Assembly (NCBI GenBank): GCA_947177175.1
Contig: CAMWTK010000018.1
Location: 1-40,270, forward strand
DNA: 40,270 bases
Direction: 5' to 3'
From: an uncultured Treponema sp.
Lineage (GTDB): Bacteria; Spirochaetota; Spirochaetia; Treponematales; Treponemataceae
In this document: positions 22,637-31,122 of the stretch, in pieces
How the letters are laid out: each line of letters opens with the position of its first letter
Position numbering within the stretch: position 1 is the stretch's first letter
Program-made: the position numbers and the translations under genes
Notes under the pieces: model-generated
Database searches by the model: none
Told to the model about the DNA's origin: nothing
Seen by the model: the letters and a program-made list of their open reading frames with translations, nothing else

Positions 22637-23590
22637 ATGAAAAAAAGCGTATCAGTGGTGATGGCGTGTCTTTTGGCGGGCGTTTCGTTCGTCGGGTGCA
22701 CCAAAAAAGGCAACAACTACATTCTGGCGACCGGCGGCACGAGCGGCACGTACTATCCGTTCGGCGGGGCAATCGCGCACATCTGGAACACGGCCGTTGA
22801 CGGCATGAACGTCACGGCACAGGCGACGGGCGCGTCCGCAGAGAACCTGCGCCTTATCAGCAAGGGCGAGGCAGAATTCGCAATCGTGCAGAACGACGTG
22901 ATGGACTACGCGTACAACGGCACGGACATGTTCGCCGAGCCGCTCCCCCACCTTGCGGTCATCGGCACGCTGTACCCGGAAGTGGTGCAGATCGCGGCGA
23001 GCAAGTCAAGCGGCATCACGAGCGTCGCTGACCTGCGCGGAAAACGCGTGTCAATCGGCGACGCGGGATCGGGCGTGGAATTCAACGCGAAGCAGATTCT
23101 GGAAGGCTACGGGCTGACGTTCGACGATATTCAGAAGAACAACCTTTCGTTCAAGGAATCGGCGGAAGGCATTCAGAACGGCACGTTGGACGCATGTTTC
23201 GTCACGGCGGGCGTTCCCAACTCGGCGTTGCAGGAGCTGGCATTCACCGCAGGTCTTGTGCTGATTCCGGTGACGGGCGCGGAGGCTGAGGCGATTATGA
23301 ACAGCCACAACTTCTACACCAAGACGGTTATCCCGGCGGGCACGTACAACGGCACGGACTCAAACACCGAAGCGCTCGCAATCCGCGCGACGCTTGCCGT
23401 GAACGCGGACATCGACACGAACACCGTGTACGCCATGACCAAAGCCCTGTTTGAGAACCTTGAGAGCCTGGGCACGGCACACGCGAAAGGCAAGGAAGTC
23501 TCCGTGCAGGACGCGGTGACGGGTGTCTCTGTTCCGTTCCACCCGGGCGCAATCAAATACTACAACGAAATCGGGCTGTCAAACGACTAA
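22637..23590 (+). CDS. TAXI-family TRAP transporter substrate-binding lipoprotein
   Basis: The protein has 317 residues. The signal MKKSVSVVMACLLAGVSFVGC ends in a lipobox Cys. The mature part opens with ILATGGTSGTYYPFGGAIAHIWN, the hallmark of TAXI solute receptors, and goes on with ASAENLRLISKGEAEFAIVQNDVMDYAYNG, LRGKRVSIGDAGSG and VTAGVPNSALQEL. It catches an organic anion in the periplasm and passes it to the fused permease encoded two genes downstream. The ligand cannot be read from sequence; characterised relatives bind dicarboxylates or glutamate-like compounds. Confidence 0.93.
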   Translation: MKKSVSVVMACLLAGVSFVGCTKKGNNYILATGGTSGTYYPFGGAIAHIWNTAVDGMNVTAQATGASAENLRLISKGEAEFAIVQNDVMDYAYNGTDMFAEPLPHLAVIGTLYPEVVQIAASKSSGITSVADLRGKRVSIGDAGSGVEFNAKQILEGYGLTFDDIQKNNLSFKESAEGIQNGTLDACFVTAGVPNSALQELAFTAGLVLIPVTGAEAEAIMNSHNFYTKTVIPAGTYNGTDSNTEALAIRATLAVNADIDTNTVYAMTKALFENLESLGTAHAKGKEVSVQDAVTGVSVPFHPGAIKYYNEIGLSND

Positions 23591-23596
23591 GGTCGC

Positions 23597-24100
23597 GTGA
23601 GAAAACGCCTTGTCTGTGCCGCGGTCGCCCTGTTTGCGGTCGCGGCCGTACTGACTGTTCCGTGCGTACCGTGCGTTTCGGTCAGCAACAGAAAAAATCC
23701 GGCTGAGCGGGTGCTTTCGCGCGCCGCGCTCGGCGGGTTTGTCATTTCGTATACGCATTCCGTCAACAAAGGGCGCGTCCATGACTTTTACGGCACCGAC
23801 GGCGGCATGCTCGTCCTGGAAAAAACGGCGTTCGTCTCATACGGTGCGGGCATTCCCGAAGCAAGTGAGACTGACGGCGCACAGTTTGCCGTGACCGATG
23901 ACGGCTATGTCATCACCAACCTGAACCGCAGGCTCGAACGGCTCGTTATGGCGGTGGGAGTCATCGCGGAGCATACCATGATGGTGGGAGACAAAGAAGT
24001 CCTGCTCAGGACATTGTTCGCCCCGCAGACGAGCCTTTCTATTGAAGTCAAGAAAGTGCCGCTTTCCGCGTATCTTTTGGCAAATCATATCTCAATTTAA
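23597..24100 (+). CDS. DUF1850 protein of the TAXI-TRAP operon
   Basis: The protein has 167 residues. An N-terminal hydrophobic anchor or signal (LVCAAVALFAVAAVLTVPCV) is followed by FVISYTHSVNKGRVHDFYGTDGGMLVLEKTAFVSYGAGIPE, matching DUF1850, whose genes regularly sit between TAXI receptors and fused TRAP permeases. Starts with GTG six bases after the previous stop, with AGG close upstream. Likely periplasmic. Role in transport unproven. Confidence 0.85.
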   Translation: MRKRLVCAAVALFAVAAVLTVPCVPCVSVSNRKNPAERVLSRAALGGFVISYTHSVNKGRVHDFYGTDGGMLVLEKTAFVSYGAGIPEASETDGAQFAVTDDGYVITNLNRRLERLVMAVGVIAEHTMMVGDKEVLLRTLFAPQTSLSIEVKKVPLSAYLLANHISI

Positions 24101-24115
24101 ATAAGGAGACATACT

Positions 24116-26128
24116 GTGAGTACAAAAAACGAAAGGAGCGAAAAAAAGACGACCGGGCTTGACGACCTGATGCTCACCACCAACGAAAGCGAAATCAAGG
24201 AGCTGATGAAAGACCTTGACCGGGAACAGTCCTACCGCGAGCATGCCTGCTGGCGGCAGCATATCACCGTGATTATCTCCGTGGCGTTCGTGCTGTTCCA
24301 GCTGTACGCAACGCTTTCCGGCAGGATTCCGGCGCAGATTCTGAGGGCGAGCCATTTGGCGTTCGTACAGGCACTGGCTTTCCTGCTGTTCCCCGCGTTC
24401 AAGCACCTGCCGCGCAATACGCTGCCCCTGCATGACGTGCTGCTCGCCATTGTGGGCGCGGCGTGCTGGATTTACATCGTCATCAATTTCCAGCAGCTGG
24501 TGCGCCGCGCGGGCGCATATACACCGCTCGACATCACCGTGGGCGCAATCGGCATCCTCGTCCTCATCGAAAGCTGCCGCCGCATCGTGGGTCTGCCCAT
24601 TCTGATTATCGCGGTCGCTTTTATCTGCTACGCGTTCGCCGGGCCGTACCTGCCGGGATTCCTCAACCATCGGGGCTATTCGTTCCAGCGCGTGGTGAGC
24701 CACCTGTTCTTCAACACCGAAGGCATCATGGGAACGCCGATCGGCGCGTGTTCCACGTTCATATTCCTGTTCATCCTGTTCGGCGCACTGCTCGAAAGCA
24801 CGGGAATCGGGCAGTTCTTCATTGACATGTGCAACGCAATTGCGGGCGGCGCGAGCGGCGGACCGGCAAAGGTCGCCGTGCTTTCGAGCGCGCTTCTGGG
24901 CACGGTGTCGGGCAGTTCAGTCTCGAACACCGTCGGGTCGGGCAGTTTTACGATTCCCATGATGAAAAAACTGGGCTACAAGGGCGAATTCGCGGGCGCG
25001 GTCGAGGCCGCGGCAAGCACGGGCGGTCAGCTCATGCCGCCGATCATGGGCGCGGCGGCGTTCCTCATGGCGGAAAGCCTCGGCATGCCGTACATCACGA
25101 TCGTAAAGGCGGCGATTATCCCCGCGCTGCTCTATTTTACGGGCATCTTCATCACCGTCCACCTTGAGGCGAAAAAGCTGGGTCTGAAAGGCATGCCCAA
25201 GGACGAGCTGCCCAAATTCCTGCCGCTGTTCCTGCGCAAAGGATATATGGTGCTGCCGCTGCTGGTCATCATCGTGTTCCTGTGCATGGGGCGCACCGCC
25301 GTCTACGCCGCGCTGATGGGCATTGTCTCGGCACTGCTGATCGGCATCGTGTCGTCGTTCGTAGACATGGCACAGGGAAAAAAGCCGACCTTTACGATAA
25401 ACGAAGTGGTCAACATCATGTGCGCGGCGGCGCGGAACATCATCAGCGTGGCGATTGCCTGCGCCATGGCGGGAATCATCATCGGCATCGTGACGCTGAC
25501 GGGCATCGGGCTGAAATTCGGCGCGGGGCTGATTTCTATCTCGCACGGCATCGTGTTCATCACGCTTTTCCTGACGATGATTTCTTCTATTATTTTGGGC
25601 ATGGGTGCACCGACGACCGCAAACTACCTGATTACGTCCACGATTACGGCGGGCGCGATTATCGGGCTGGGCATTGAGCCGCTCGCCGCGCACATGTTCG
25701 CGTTCTACTTCGGCATCATCGCGGACGTCACGCCGCCGGTCGCGCTCGCCGCCATTGCGGGCGCGGCAATCGCAAAGGCAAAGCCGATCCGAACTGCGTT
25801 CCAAGCGACGAAGCTCGCCGTCGGCGCGTTCATCATTCCGTATATGTTCGTGTTCAACCCGCAGATGCTGATGATCAACGCGTCCGTGGGCAACGTCATC
25901 TGGATTGTGTTCACCGCGCTCATCGGCATGTTCGGCGTAAGTTCCGCGCTCGAAGGCTACGTGTTCCGCAGGACGGGCATGGCGGAACGCGCGCTGTTCC
26001 TCGTGGGCGGACTGCTCTGCATCATCCCCGAAAGCCGCACCGACATCGTGGGGCTGCTGATCATCGCCGTGCTCGTGATGTTTCAGCTGATACAGAACGC
26101 CCGCGACCGGGCAAGAACCGCCGCCTAG
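24116..26128 (+). CDS. Fused TRAP transporter permease (DctQM, TAXI type)
   Basis: The protein has 670 residues with about 16-18 membrane segments. The small-subunit (DctQ-like) spans lie in the first 180 or so residues. The large DctM-like part shows GALLESTGIGQFFIDMCNAIAGGASGGPAKVAVLSSALLGTVSGSSVSNTVGSGSFTIPMMK, EAAASTGGQLMPPIMGAAAFLMAE and GMGAPTTANYLITS, all diagnostic. It is a sodium- or proton-driven secondary importer. GTG start with AAGGAG seven bases upstream and 15 nt after the DUF1850 gene. The operon order receptor, DUF1850, permease is the common one. A terminator follows at once. Confidence 0.94.
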   Translation: MSTKNERSEKKTTGLDDLMLTTNESEIKELMKDLDREQSYREHACWRQHITVIISVAFVLFQLYATLSGRIPAQILRASHLAFVQALAFLLFPAFKHLPRNTLPLHDVLLAIVGAACWIYIVINFQQLVRRAGAYTPLDITVGAIGILVLIESCRRIVGLPILIIAVAFICYAFAGPYLPGFLNHRGYSFQRVVSHLFFNTEGIMGTPIGACSTFIFLFILFGALLESTGIGQFFIDMCNAIAGGASGGPAKVAVLSSALLGTVSGSSVSNTVGSGSFTIPMMKKLGYKGEFAGAVEAAASTGGQLMPPIMGAAAFLMAESLGMPYITIVKAAIIPALLYFTGIFITVHLEAKKLGLKGMPKDELPKFLPLFLRKGYMVLPLLVIIVFLCMGRTAVYAALMGIVSALLIGIVSSFVDMAQGKKPTFTINEVVNIMCAAARNIISVAIACAMAGIIIGIVTLTGIGLKFGAGLISISHGIVFITLFLTMISSIILGMGAPTTANYLITSTITAGAIIGLGIEPLAAHMFAFYFGIIADVTPPVALAAIAGAAIAKAKPIRTAFQATKLAVGAFIIPYMFVFNPQMLMINASVGNVIWIVFTALIGMFGVSSALEGYVFRRTGMAERALFLVGGLLCIIPESRTDIVGLLIIAVLVMFQLIQNARDRARTAA

Positions 26129-26136
26129 CACGGACG

Positions 26137-26183
26137 GACAGGCTGCGCCCGCGTCCGCAGAGAACGCCGGCAGCCTGTCTTTT
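26137..26183 (+). terminator. Terminator after the TRAP operon
   Basis: GACAGGCTGC (26137-26146) pairs with GCAGCCTGTC (26170-26179) across a GC-rich loop, then TTTT. Confidence 0.7.
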
Positions 26184-26207
26184 CCGCACGGCGGGATTTC
26201 CCTCCCG

Positions 26208-26281
26208 TTCTCGATTATACAAAGAATACCCTAGGCTCATCTCGAAAACAGTTAGTTTTTTAAAGAAAATTCTCGATTATA
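26208..26281. repeat. 12-bp direct repeat TTCTCGATTATA around the Xre promoter
   Basis: Copies at 26208-26219 and 26270-26281, 62 bp apart, with a partial ATCTCGA between them. The second overlaps the -10 (TATAGT) of the 26291 regulator, so these are candidate autoregulatory sites. Confidence 0.45.
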
Positions 26282-26290
26282 GTGAGAGAA

Positions 26291-26572
26291 ATGGATGATT
26301 ACTCCAAAGCCTTTCGCCAGAACGTAAAATATTACCGTCGTCGGCAATCCGTTTCGCAGACAGAACTTTCCATCCGCTGTGATTGCGCCATCGGCACGAT
26401 TGGCGGCATCGAGGCTGGCAAGGCAAAGCCATCGTTCGACATGATTCTCAGGATTGCCGACGCGCTCAAGGTCACGCCCGCCGATTTATTCATCTGCGAC
26501 ATCTCAAAGGACAAGGCAGAAATCAAACGCGAGCTGAAAGACCAGTTCGACACGATGATCGACCGGCTGTAG
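26291..26572 (+). CDS. Xre-family regulator
   Basis: The protein has 93 residues. HTH: AFRQNVKYYRRRQSVSQTELSIRCDCAIGTIGGIEAGKAKPSFDMILRIADALKVTPADLFI; the helical tail KDKAEIKRELKDQFDTMI follows. It is paralogous to the 11478-11783 regulator, with identical spacing of CDC..G.IGGIE.GK. ATG 26291 is seven bases after TATAGT, so the mRNA is probably leaderless; a GTG at 26282 is possible. The gene ends three bases before the convergent MutY-like gene. Likely a self-repressor; other targets unknown. Confidence 0.82.
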   Translation: MDDYSKAFRQNVKYYRRRQSVSQTELSIRCDCAIGTIGGIEAGKAKPSFDMILRIADALKVTPADLFICDISKDKAEIKRELKDQFDTMIDRL

Positions 26573-26575
26573 GCA

Positions 26576-27424
26576 CTAATCCGCAATCCGAAACAGACCG
26601 TCACGGACGGCAACCAGATGCTCGGCAAGCAACTTGTCAGCGGCGCGCTCCAGCCGCGCGATGTCGATATGCTCGGCCTTTGCAATCTGATCAAGCGAGG
26701 CCGCCGCGTTTTGGGCAAGGTGACGCAGGATTGCCCCGCGCGCCTGCCGCAGCGAGCCTTCAAAACGGGACTGCCGCGCGTACTGGCGCGACTTCCGCGA
26801 CGGGTTCTCCCCTTTTTTCTTCAAGTCCGCGCCGTAATCCATGAGCGCATAGTACCATTCGCGCGGGTTCGTCCGATCCAGCGTCTGTTCGATAAGCGGC
26901 ACGATTTCCTTGTCGTCGATTTTCCGCTCCCCGCCGGCAAGCGCGCCGTCCGAAAAAAAGCGGTGGATGAACACCGAGCGGATATTCGTCTCGATGAACA
27001 CGTTCGGCTGATTGTAGGCAAACGTGCCCACCGCGCCCGCCGTGTACGGACCGATGCCGGGAAGCGACCGCAACTCCGCCTGCGTGCGCGGGAACGAGCC
27101 GCCATACTCCGCGCAGACCGCCTTGCACGCCTTGTGCAGGAACACCGCGCGCCGGTTGTAGCCAAGCCCCACCCAATACGCGAGCACGTCAGAAAGCGCG
27201 GCGGCGGCAAGCGACTGCACAGTAGGAAACACGTGCATCCATTCGTCGTATTTGGCGATGACGCGCGCCGTCTGCGTCTGCTGCAACATCATCTCCGAAA
27301 CGAGCACGGCATACGGGTCGGAAATACCGCGCCAGGCAAAATCACGCCCGTGCGCACGGTAGAACGACCAGATGTCGTCCCTGAACGCGCCGATTTCGTC
27401 GGGAAGCAGGACGAGCGCGCTCAT
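26576..27424 (-). CDS. MutY-like HhH-GPD DNA glycosylase without Fe-S cluster
   Basis: The protein has 282 residues. The HhH-GPD core is clear: FAWRG..DPYAVLVSEMMLQQTQTARVI (catalytic Glu), then LPGIGPYTAGAVGTFAYNQPNVFIETNIRSVFIHRFF. In MutY the second active-site residue is Asp in LDGNVKRV; here the matching place is Glu (FIETNIRSV). After MDYGADLKK the usual four-Cys cluster loop is replaced by KGENPSRKSRQYARQSRFEGSLRQARG, without cysteines. It should belong to a recognised cluster-less branch of MutY-like enzymes; adenine specificity is not assured. Starts with an ATGA overlap on the apt stop codon, so it is coupled to apt. Confidence 0.85.
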   Translation of the reverse strand: MSALVLLPDEIGAFRDDIWSFYRAHGRDFAWRGISDPYAVLVSEMMLQQTQTARVIAKYDEWMHVFPTVQSLAAAALSDVLAYWVGLGYNRRAVFLHKACKAVCAEYGGSFPRTQAELRSLPGIGPYTAGAVGTFAYNQPNVFIETNIRSVFIHRFFSDGALAGGERKIDDKEIVPLIEQTLDRTNPREWYYALMDYGADLKKKGENPSRKSRQYARQSRFEGSLRQARGAILRHLAQNAAASLDQIAKAEHIDIARLERAADKLLAEHLVAVRDGLFRIAD

Positions 27425-27954
27425 GCGCCGTCAAACGTGATGAGCGTCGTCACTGCCGCCGGGCGGAGCGCGTCCTCATAGCGCAGGGCAGGCAGCCCGA
27501 TAACGCCGAACACGTCGCTCACCGTGCCGCCGCCCATCGCAAGCAGTTTCCGTGCGGCGGCGAGCGTCCCGCCCGTGGCAATCAGGTCGTCCACCAAGAG
27601 ATACGAAGCGCCGTCCTGCACATCGGCCTTATGCACCTCAATTTCCGCCGTGCCGTATTCGAGCGAATACGCGCAACGGTACACGTCGCCGGGAAGTTTC
27701 CCTTTCTTGCGGACAAGCACGAGCGGCAGCCCCCGTTCCCGCGCGAACGGCGCGGCAAACAGAAAGCCCCTGCTCTCAACGGCGGCAACCGCATCAAAGT
27801 GCGCGTCCGCATATATGTCGAGCATCCGGCGGATACAATGGCGGAACGCCTCCGGCTGCGTCAGCACGCTCGTAATATCATAAAACAAAATGCCCGGCCG
27901 GGGAAAATCGGGCACGCGGCGGATCACCTTGTCCAGCAGTTCGTCTTTTGGCAT
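27421..27954 (-). CDS. apt: Adenine phosphoribosyltransferase
   Basis: The protein has 177 residues, normal length. It forms AMP from adenine and PRPP (purine salvage, cytoplasm). The N-terminus has RVPDFPRPGILFYDITSVL, the middle VAAVESRGFLFAAPFARERGLPLVLVRKKGKLPG, and the PRPP loop YLLVDDLIATGGTLAAA. ATG 27954 (MPKDELLDKVI) fits family starts and lies five bases after TACAAT with no ribosome site, so the mRNA is likely leaderless. The downstream MutY-like gene overlaps by ATGA. Confidence 0.94.
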   Translation of the reverse strand: MPKDELLDKVIRRVPDFPRPGILFYDITSVLTQPEAFRHCIRRMLDIYADAHFDAVAAVESRGFLFAAPFARERGLPLVLVRKKGKLPGDVYRCAYSLEYGTAEIEVHKADVQDGASYLLVDDLIATGGTLAAARKLLAMGGGTVSDVFGVIGLPALRYEDALRPAAVTTLITFDGA

Positions 27955-27959
27955 ACCGT

Positions 27960-27989
27960 ATTGTACCGCAATCCGCCCCCCGCTGTCTA
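27960..27989 (-). promoter_or_regulatory. apt promoter
   Basis: TAGACA, 18 bp, TACAAT on the minus strand, ending five bases before the ATG. Confidence 0.5.
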
Positions 27990-27999
27990 TGCAGGGGAA

Positions 28000-28722
28000 A
28001 TGGCAAACAAACGCGCGCATATCGCGCTCCTTGCCGGGACGGCGGCAGCCGTGCTGGCAGTGTTCATCGCGTGTGAGACGCAGGACGAATCACCGGCGGG
28101 CTTCTCCGTCAACTTTGTGGGCATGGAAGCCGGGGCATTCGGGCTGGAGTCATTTGGCGATAACGTCAAGGTTGATTTGCAGGCAGGAAGCACGGAGGTC
28201 AAGGGCGATAATGTCACGGCGACATTGTATGAGACGAACGACCATTCCGAGCCTCTGACTACCACCTGCCTGTCAGTGAGGAATGCGGACGGAACGGCGA
28301 CCGGCATCAACTTCAATGGCGGCAAGACGGCCGGGGATATGTCGGACGGGACGATAGACGGCGAGCCGGATCGATACATCAGCGTTCCCGTCGGTTGCGC
28401 GGGGCGGCTGTCGGTCTTGTACAAGGGAAACAACAAGCCTGCGGATATATCTGAAGCCGGCAACCACCTGCAAATCGCGTTCGTCACGGAGGACGGCACC
28501 GTTCTGGCATGGCAGCCCGTGCCTGTTATGGACATGGACGCAAAGGAAACGGGCGTTCGCGTGCTGTCCGCAGACATCACGAAAGCGGCGACAGTGCGCA
28601 TCGTGTTCAGCAGCAACGGAACGTGCAAGCCAGTCAGCTACCCGGACGATATGTCGCCAAACCCCAACAAGAGCGCCGGCAGCATCGACGTATTCAGCAT
28701 AACGTTCGTCCCGGTGCAGTAA
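28000..28722 (+). CDS. Lipoprotein, unknown
   Basis: The protein has 240 residues. MANKRAHIALLAGTAAAVLAVFIAC is a lipoprotein signal with a lipobox. The mature chain is beta-rich with an N-terminal Gly/Ala/Glu-rich part (GFSVNFVGMEAGAFG), then NADGTATGINFNGGKTAG..SDGTIDGEPDRYISVPV and a closing strand SIDVFSITFVPV. This suggests a jelly-roll or CBM-like fold, but no family can be named. AGGGGAA precedes the ATG. It is divergent from apt with starts only 45 bp apart. Confidence 0.75.
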   Translation: MANKRAHIALLAGTAAAVLAVFIACETQDESPAGFSVNFVGMEAGAFGLESFGDNVKVDLQAGSTEVKGDNVTATLYETNDHSEPLTTTCLSVRNADGTATGINFNGGKTAGDMSDGTIDGEPDRYISVPVGCAGRLSVLYKGNNKPADISEAGNHLQIAFVTEDGTVLAWQPVPVMDMDAKETGVRVLSADITKAATVRIVFSSNGTCKPVSYPDDMSPNPNKSAGSIDVFSITFVPVQ

Positions 28723-28784
28723 CCCCGCCACTCCGCTTGATTCCCATCATTTGCGACAGCGGGTTCTTAGGGCAGTAGCCCGTC

Positions 28785-28992
28785 GCAGCGCGATGCGCTG
28801 CTTACCGAGTTTTCTGCGAAAACTCGCGTGCTGGAAAATGGTGAGTGCGAGTTTTGTACACAAGTCTTTTGGCTTGTGTACAAAACTCGTTAAGCAAGGC
28901 TTTGCCTTGCGATGTTTTGGAGGGAGAAAACCCCCGCTTCGGAAGTAGAGGGGGTGTCTCCCTCCAAGAAAGTTCCATCCGCTTCCAAGCGG
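28785..28992. repeat. Cluster of six consecutive inverted repeats
   Basis: Within 208 bases lie six near-abutting dyads: 28785-28801 (7-bp arms), 28806-28826 (8), 28848-28889 (17, CGAGTTTTGTACACAAG and its complement), 28894-28910 (7), 28917-28967 (11, with CCCCC/GGGGG nested inside) and 28979-28992 (6). Dyads two and three share CGAGTTTT. No terminator U-run follows any of them. The stretch fills the gap between two secreted-protein genes and contains no supported ORF. Confidence 0.7.
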
Positions 28993-29007
28993 TAAAAACC
29001 TCCCCGC

Positions 29008-29036
29008 TTATCATTCCGCCCGTTGTATGCTATAGT
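29008..29036 (+). promoter_or_regulatory. Promoter of the transglutaminase-like gene
   Basis: TTATCA, 17 bp, TATAGT, six bases, then ATG ATG. Confidence 0.5.
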
Positions 29037-29042
29037 AATAAC

Positions 29043-30221
29043 ATGATGCGCTTCAAAATCTTTGTCTGTTCGCTCGTGCTGCCGCTGTGCGCCGCCGCCG
29101 CGGACGTGTTCCCCGTGCCGCAGTTCGGCTATGCCATCGACTTTCCCGAAGGATTCTCGCTTGACGACGGCTCGGACGACTTGTCGCTCCTGCTGTTCCG
29201 CCACACCATGCTGCCGGTGGAGGTGATGACCTGCGTGTACCCGGCGGACGCATATCCGTCGGCAGCCGCCGCGCTTGGCGGAACGTTTGCCCGGCTGGGC
29301 GCGACCGGGGACGTGAAGGCGGTGCGGTGGCGCAATCAGCGGTGCGCCCTTTCCCCCATGACCGTGCGGAATGCCGCGCTCGACGGTTCGCATGAAGGCT
29401 GGTCGTGCGCCGTGCCGTTGCCCGACAAAAAAGGATTGCTGACCGTGTTCGCCTATGCCCCCGCTTCGTCTGCCGCAAAGTGCGAGCCGTTCCTGCGTTC
29501 CGTGCTGGATTCCGTGATGACCGACGCGGGAAGCCTGCGGGAGGCGGGCATCGTGACGGCTTCTGAATTTCCGGGCGGCAAGCGGCAGAAACTGACGCTC
29601 ACCATTGCGGGAAAGAACATCACGGTGCGTACCGGCAGCGATGACGTGGCGGCGGCGCAGTCCGTGATTGACCGCGAATGGGCGGTGTTCCTGCCGTTCG
29701 CCACGACGGATTACGCAATCGAGGCATGGCAGCGGTTCTACCGGCTCATCGCGCGCGACAGCAGGGGACGCACCAAGGAAGCCGCCTTTGCCATACAGAA
29801 CGCGCTCGCAAAATCCGCGCGCCAGTCCGACCCCGACGACCCCGACGCGGCAATCGCGCAGATGCTCCTGACCTGGACGCAGGGCTTTCCCTACGCGCGC
29901 GCCTCGGACACCCCCGACAAGGCGGATTTCGCTTCCATTCCGTCCGTGCTGAGCGGCGCGCCGAGCGACTGCGACAGCCGCAGCCTGCTTGTCGCCGTCC
30001 TGCTCAAAAACATGGACATCGATGCCTGCCTGTTCGTGAGCGCGGCATATAGCCATGCCGTCCTCGGGGTCGCGCTGCCGGGCAAGCAGGGGCAGGTCAT
30101 TGCGGCGGGCGGCACGGACTACCTCGTCGGTGAGACGACCGCAAGCGGCACGACGCTCGGCATGATGGACGCGACCATGCAGGACCGCGCCCAGTGGATT
30201 TCCGTGCTGTTCTATGACTGA
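29043..30221 (+). CDS. Exported protein with transglutaminase-like Cys-His-Glu pattern
   Basis: The protein has 392 residues. A signal peptide ending about residue 20 (FVCSLVLPLCAAAADVF) precedes an N-terminal domain opening FGYAIDFPEGFSL, like small PsbP/DUF-type modules. From about residue 265 the chain has AAFAIQNALAKSA.., MLLTWTQGFPYA, then SGAPSDCDSRSLLVAVLLKNM, YSHAVLGVAL and YLVGETTA. DC-SR..L, H and E in that order match the transglutaminase-like (papain-fold) triad, so a periplasmic protease or amidase role is possible. It is followed directly by the RluA-family gene, whose ATG overlaps its end. Likely leaderless. Confidence 0.7.
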   Translation: MMRFKIFVCSLVLPLCAAAADVFPVPQFGYAIDFPEGFSLDDGSDDLSLLLFRHTMLPVEVMTCVYPADAYPSAAAALGGTFARLGATGDVKAVRWRNQRCALSPMTVRNAALDGSHEGWSCAVPLPDKKGLLTVFAYAPASSAAKCEPFLRSVLDSVMTDAGSLREAGIVTASEFPGGKRQKLTLTIAGKNITVRTGSDDVAAAQSVIDREWAVFLPFATTDYAIEAWQRFYRLIARDSRGRTKEAAFAIQNALAKSARQSDPDDPDAAIAQMLLTWTQGFPYARASDTPDKADFASIPSVLSGAPSDCDSRSLLVAVLLKNMDIDACLFVSAAYSHAVLGVALPGKQGQVIAAGGTDYLVGETTASGTTLGMMDATMQDRAQWISVLFYD

Positions 30222-30966
30222 GGCGGCGCGAGTGCGTATGACGATTCCCGTTATCTATGAGGACGACGACATTCTTTTGGTGAACAAGCCGGCGGGCATG
30301 GCCGTGCAGGGCGGCGCGGGAGTGGCGCATCCGCTGGACGACATGCTTTCCCGGCAGGTCGGCTACCGTGTCCATTTGGTGCACCGCCTTGACCGCGAGA
30401 CGAGCGGGCTTCTGGTAGTGGCGAAGCATCCGGCGGCGGCGCGGGAATGGATCGCCCTGATTGCCGGGAAGCGCGTACAGAAAACGTACACCGCGTACTG
30501 CTTCGGTCTGCCGGAACTGCACGGAAAACCCGCCCGCACGGGAACGATTGCCGCCCCGGTAACCGCGCACGGACGCGAGCAGGCGGCGGTGACGCAGTTT
30601 TTTGTGGAGCAGACCGCCACCATACCGCCGGGCGACGGCACGGACGCGCTCACGGTGAGCCGCCTGCGCCTCGTGCTGGGAACAGGACGGATGCACCAGA
30701 TACGCATCCATCTTGCCCAGGCGCACTGCCCGATCATCGCCGACGACCGCCACGGCGACTTCCGCCTGAACAAGGCCGCAAGAAAATCGTTCCACACAAA
30801 GACCCTCTGCCTTGCCGCCACGCGCATCACGCTCCCCCTCGGCGGCTCGCCGCGCACGTTCTCCGTCTCCCTGCCCCCGCACATGCAGACTGCCCCGCTC
30901 GCCGACGCATTGACCGCGCCCGCCCCGCAACATCCCGGACAGTTTTCTCAGCCCGTTATGCCTTGA
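30214..30966 (+). CDS. RluA-family pseudouridine synthase
   Basis: The protein has 250 residues. Motif I is IYEDDDILLVNKPAGMAVQGG; the catalytic motif is HLVHRLDRETSGLLVVAK with the nucleophilic Asp; later, VSRLRLVLGTGRMHQIRIHLAQAHCPIIAD. It isomerises uridines in rRNA or tRNA; there is no S4 domain, so it resembles the shorter RluA/YabO-like members, and the target site cannot be assigned. The ATG at 30214 overlaps the end of the previous gene (ATGACTGA), which indicates coupling; ATG 30238 is an alternative. Confidence 0.9.
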   Translation: MTEAARVRMTIPVIYEDDDILLVNKPAGMAVQGGAGVAHPLDDMLSRQVGYRVHLVHRLDRETSGLLVVAKHPAAAREWIALIAGKRVQKTYTAYCFGLPELHGKPARTGTIAAPVTAHGREQAAVTQFFVEQTATIPPGDGTDALTVSRLRLVLGTGRMHQIRIHLAQAHCPIIADDRHGDFRLNKAARKSFHTKTLCLAATRITLPLGGSPRTFSVSLPPHMQTAPLADALTAPAPQHPGQFSQPVMP

Positions 30967-31001
30967 CGGCAGGAAAAAAACAGCAAATTTTGCAAAACCT
31001 C

Positions 31002-31032
31002 TTGACAAAACGCGATTGGGGGGGGGTAAAGT
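31002..31032 (+). promoter_or_regulatory. Promoter with a 9-G tract in the spacer
   Basis: TTGACA (31002-31007) and TAAAGT (31027-31032) are separated by 19 bp whose last nine are G (31018-31026). With seven G the spacing would be the optimal 17. In Treponema pallidum, poly-G length in tpr promoters is known to change transcription, so the arrangement suggests phase-variable expression of the lipoprotein gene downstream. Confidence 0.7.
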
Positions 31033-31122
31033 GTTCGTGGCTTTGGCGCAATGCCGGGCTTGCGGGCGTGGCCCGTACAGAACGAAGCGCGTCCGCACGG
31101 GCGGACGGAAAAGGGGCAAAAG

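Noticed and set aside
24917..26131. 404-residue minus-strand ORF across the TRAP permease
   Set aside because: Arg/His/Asp-rich composition is the reverse of membrane-protein codons; no initiation signals.
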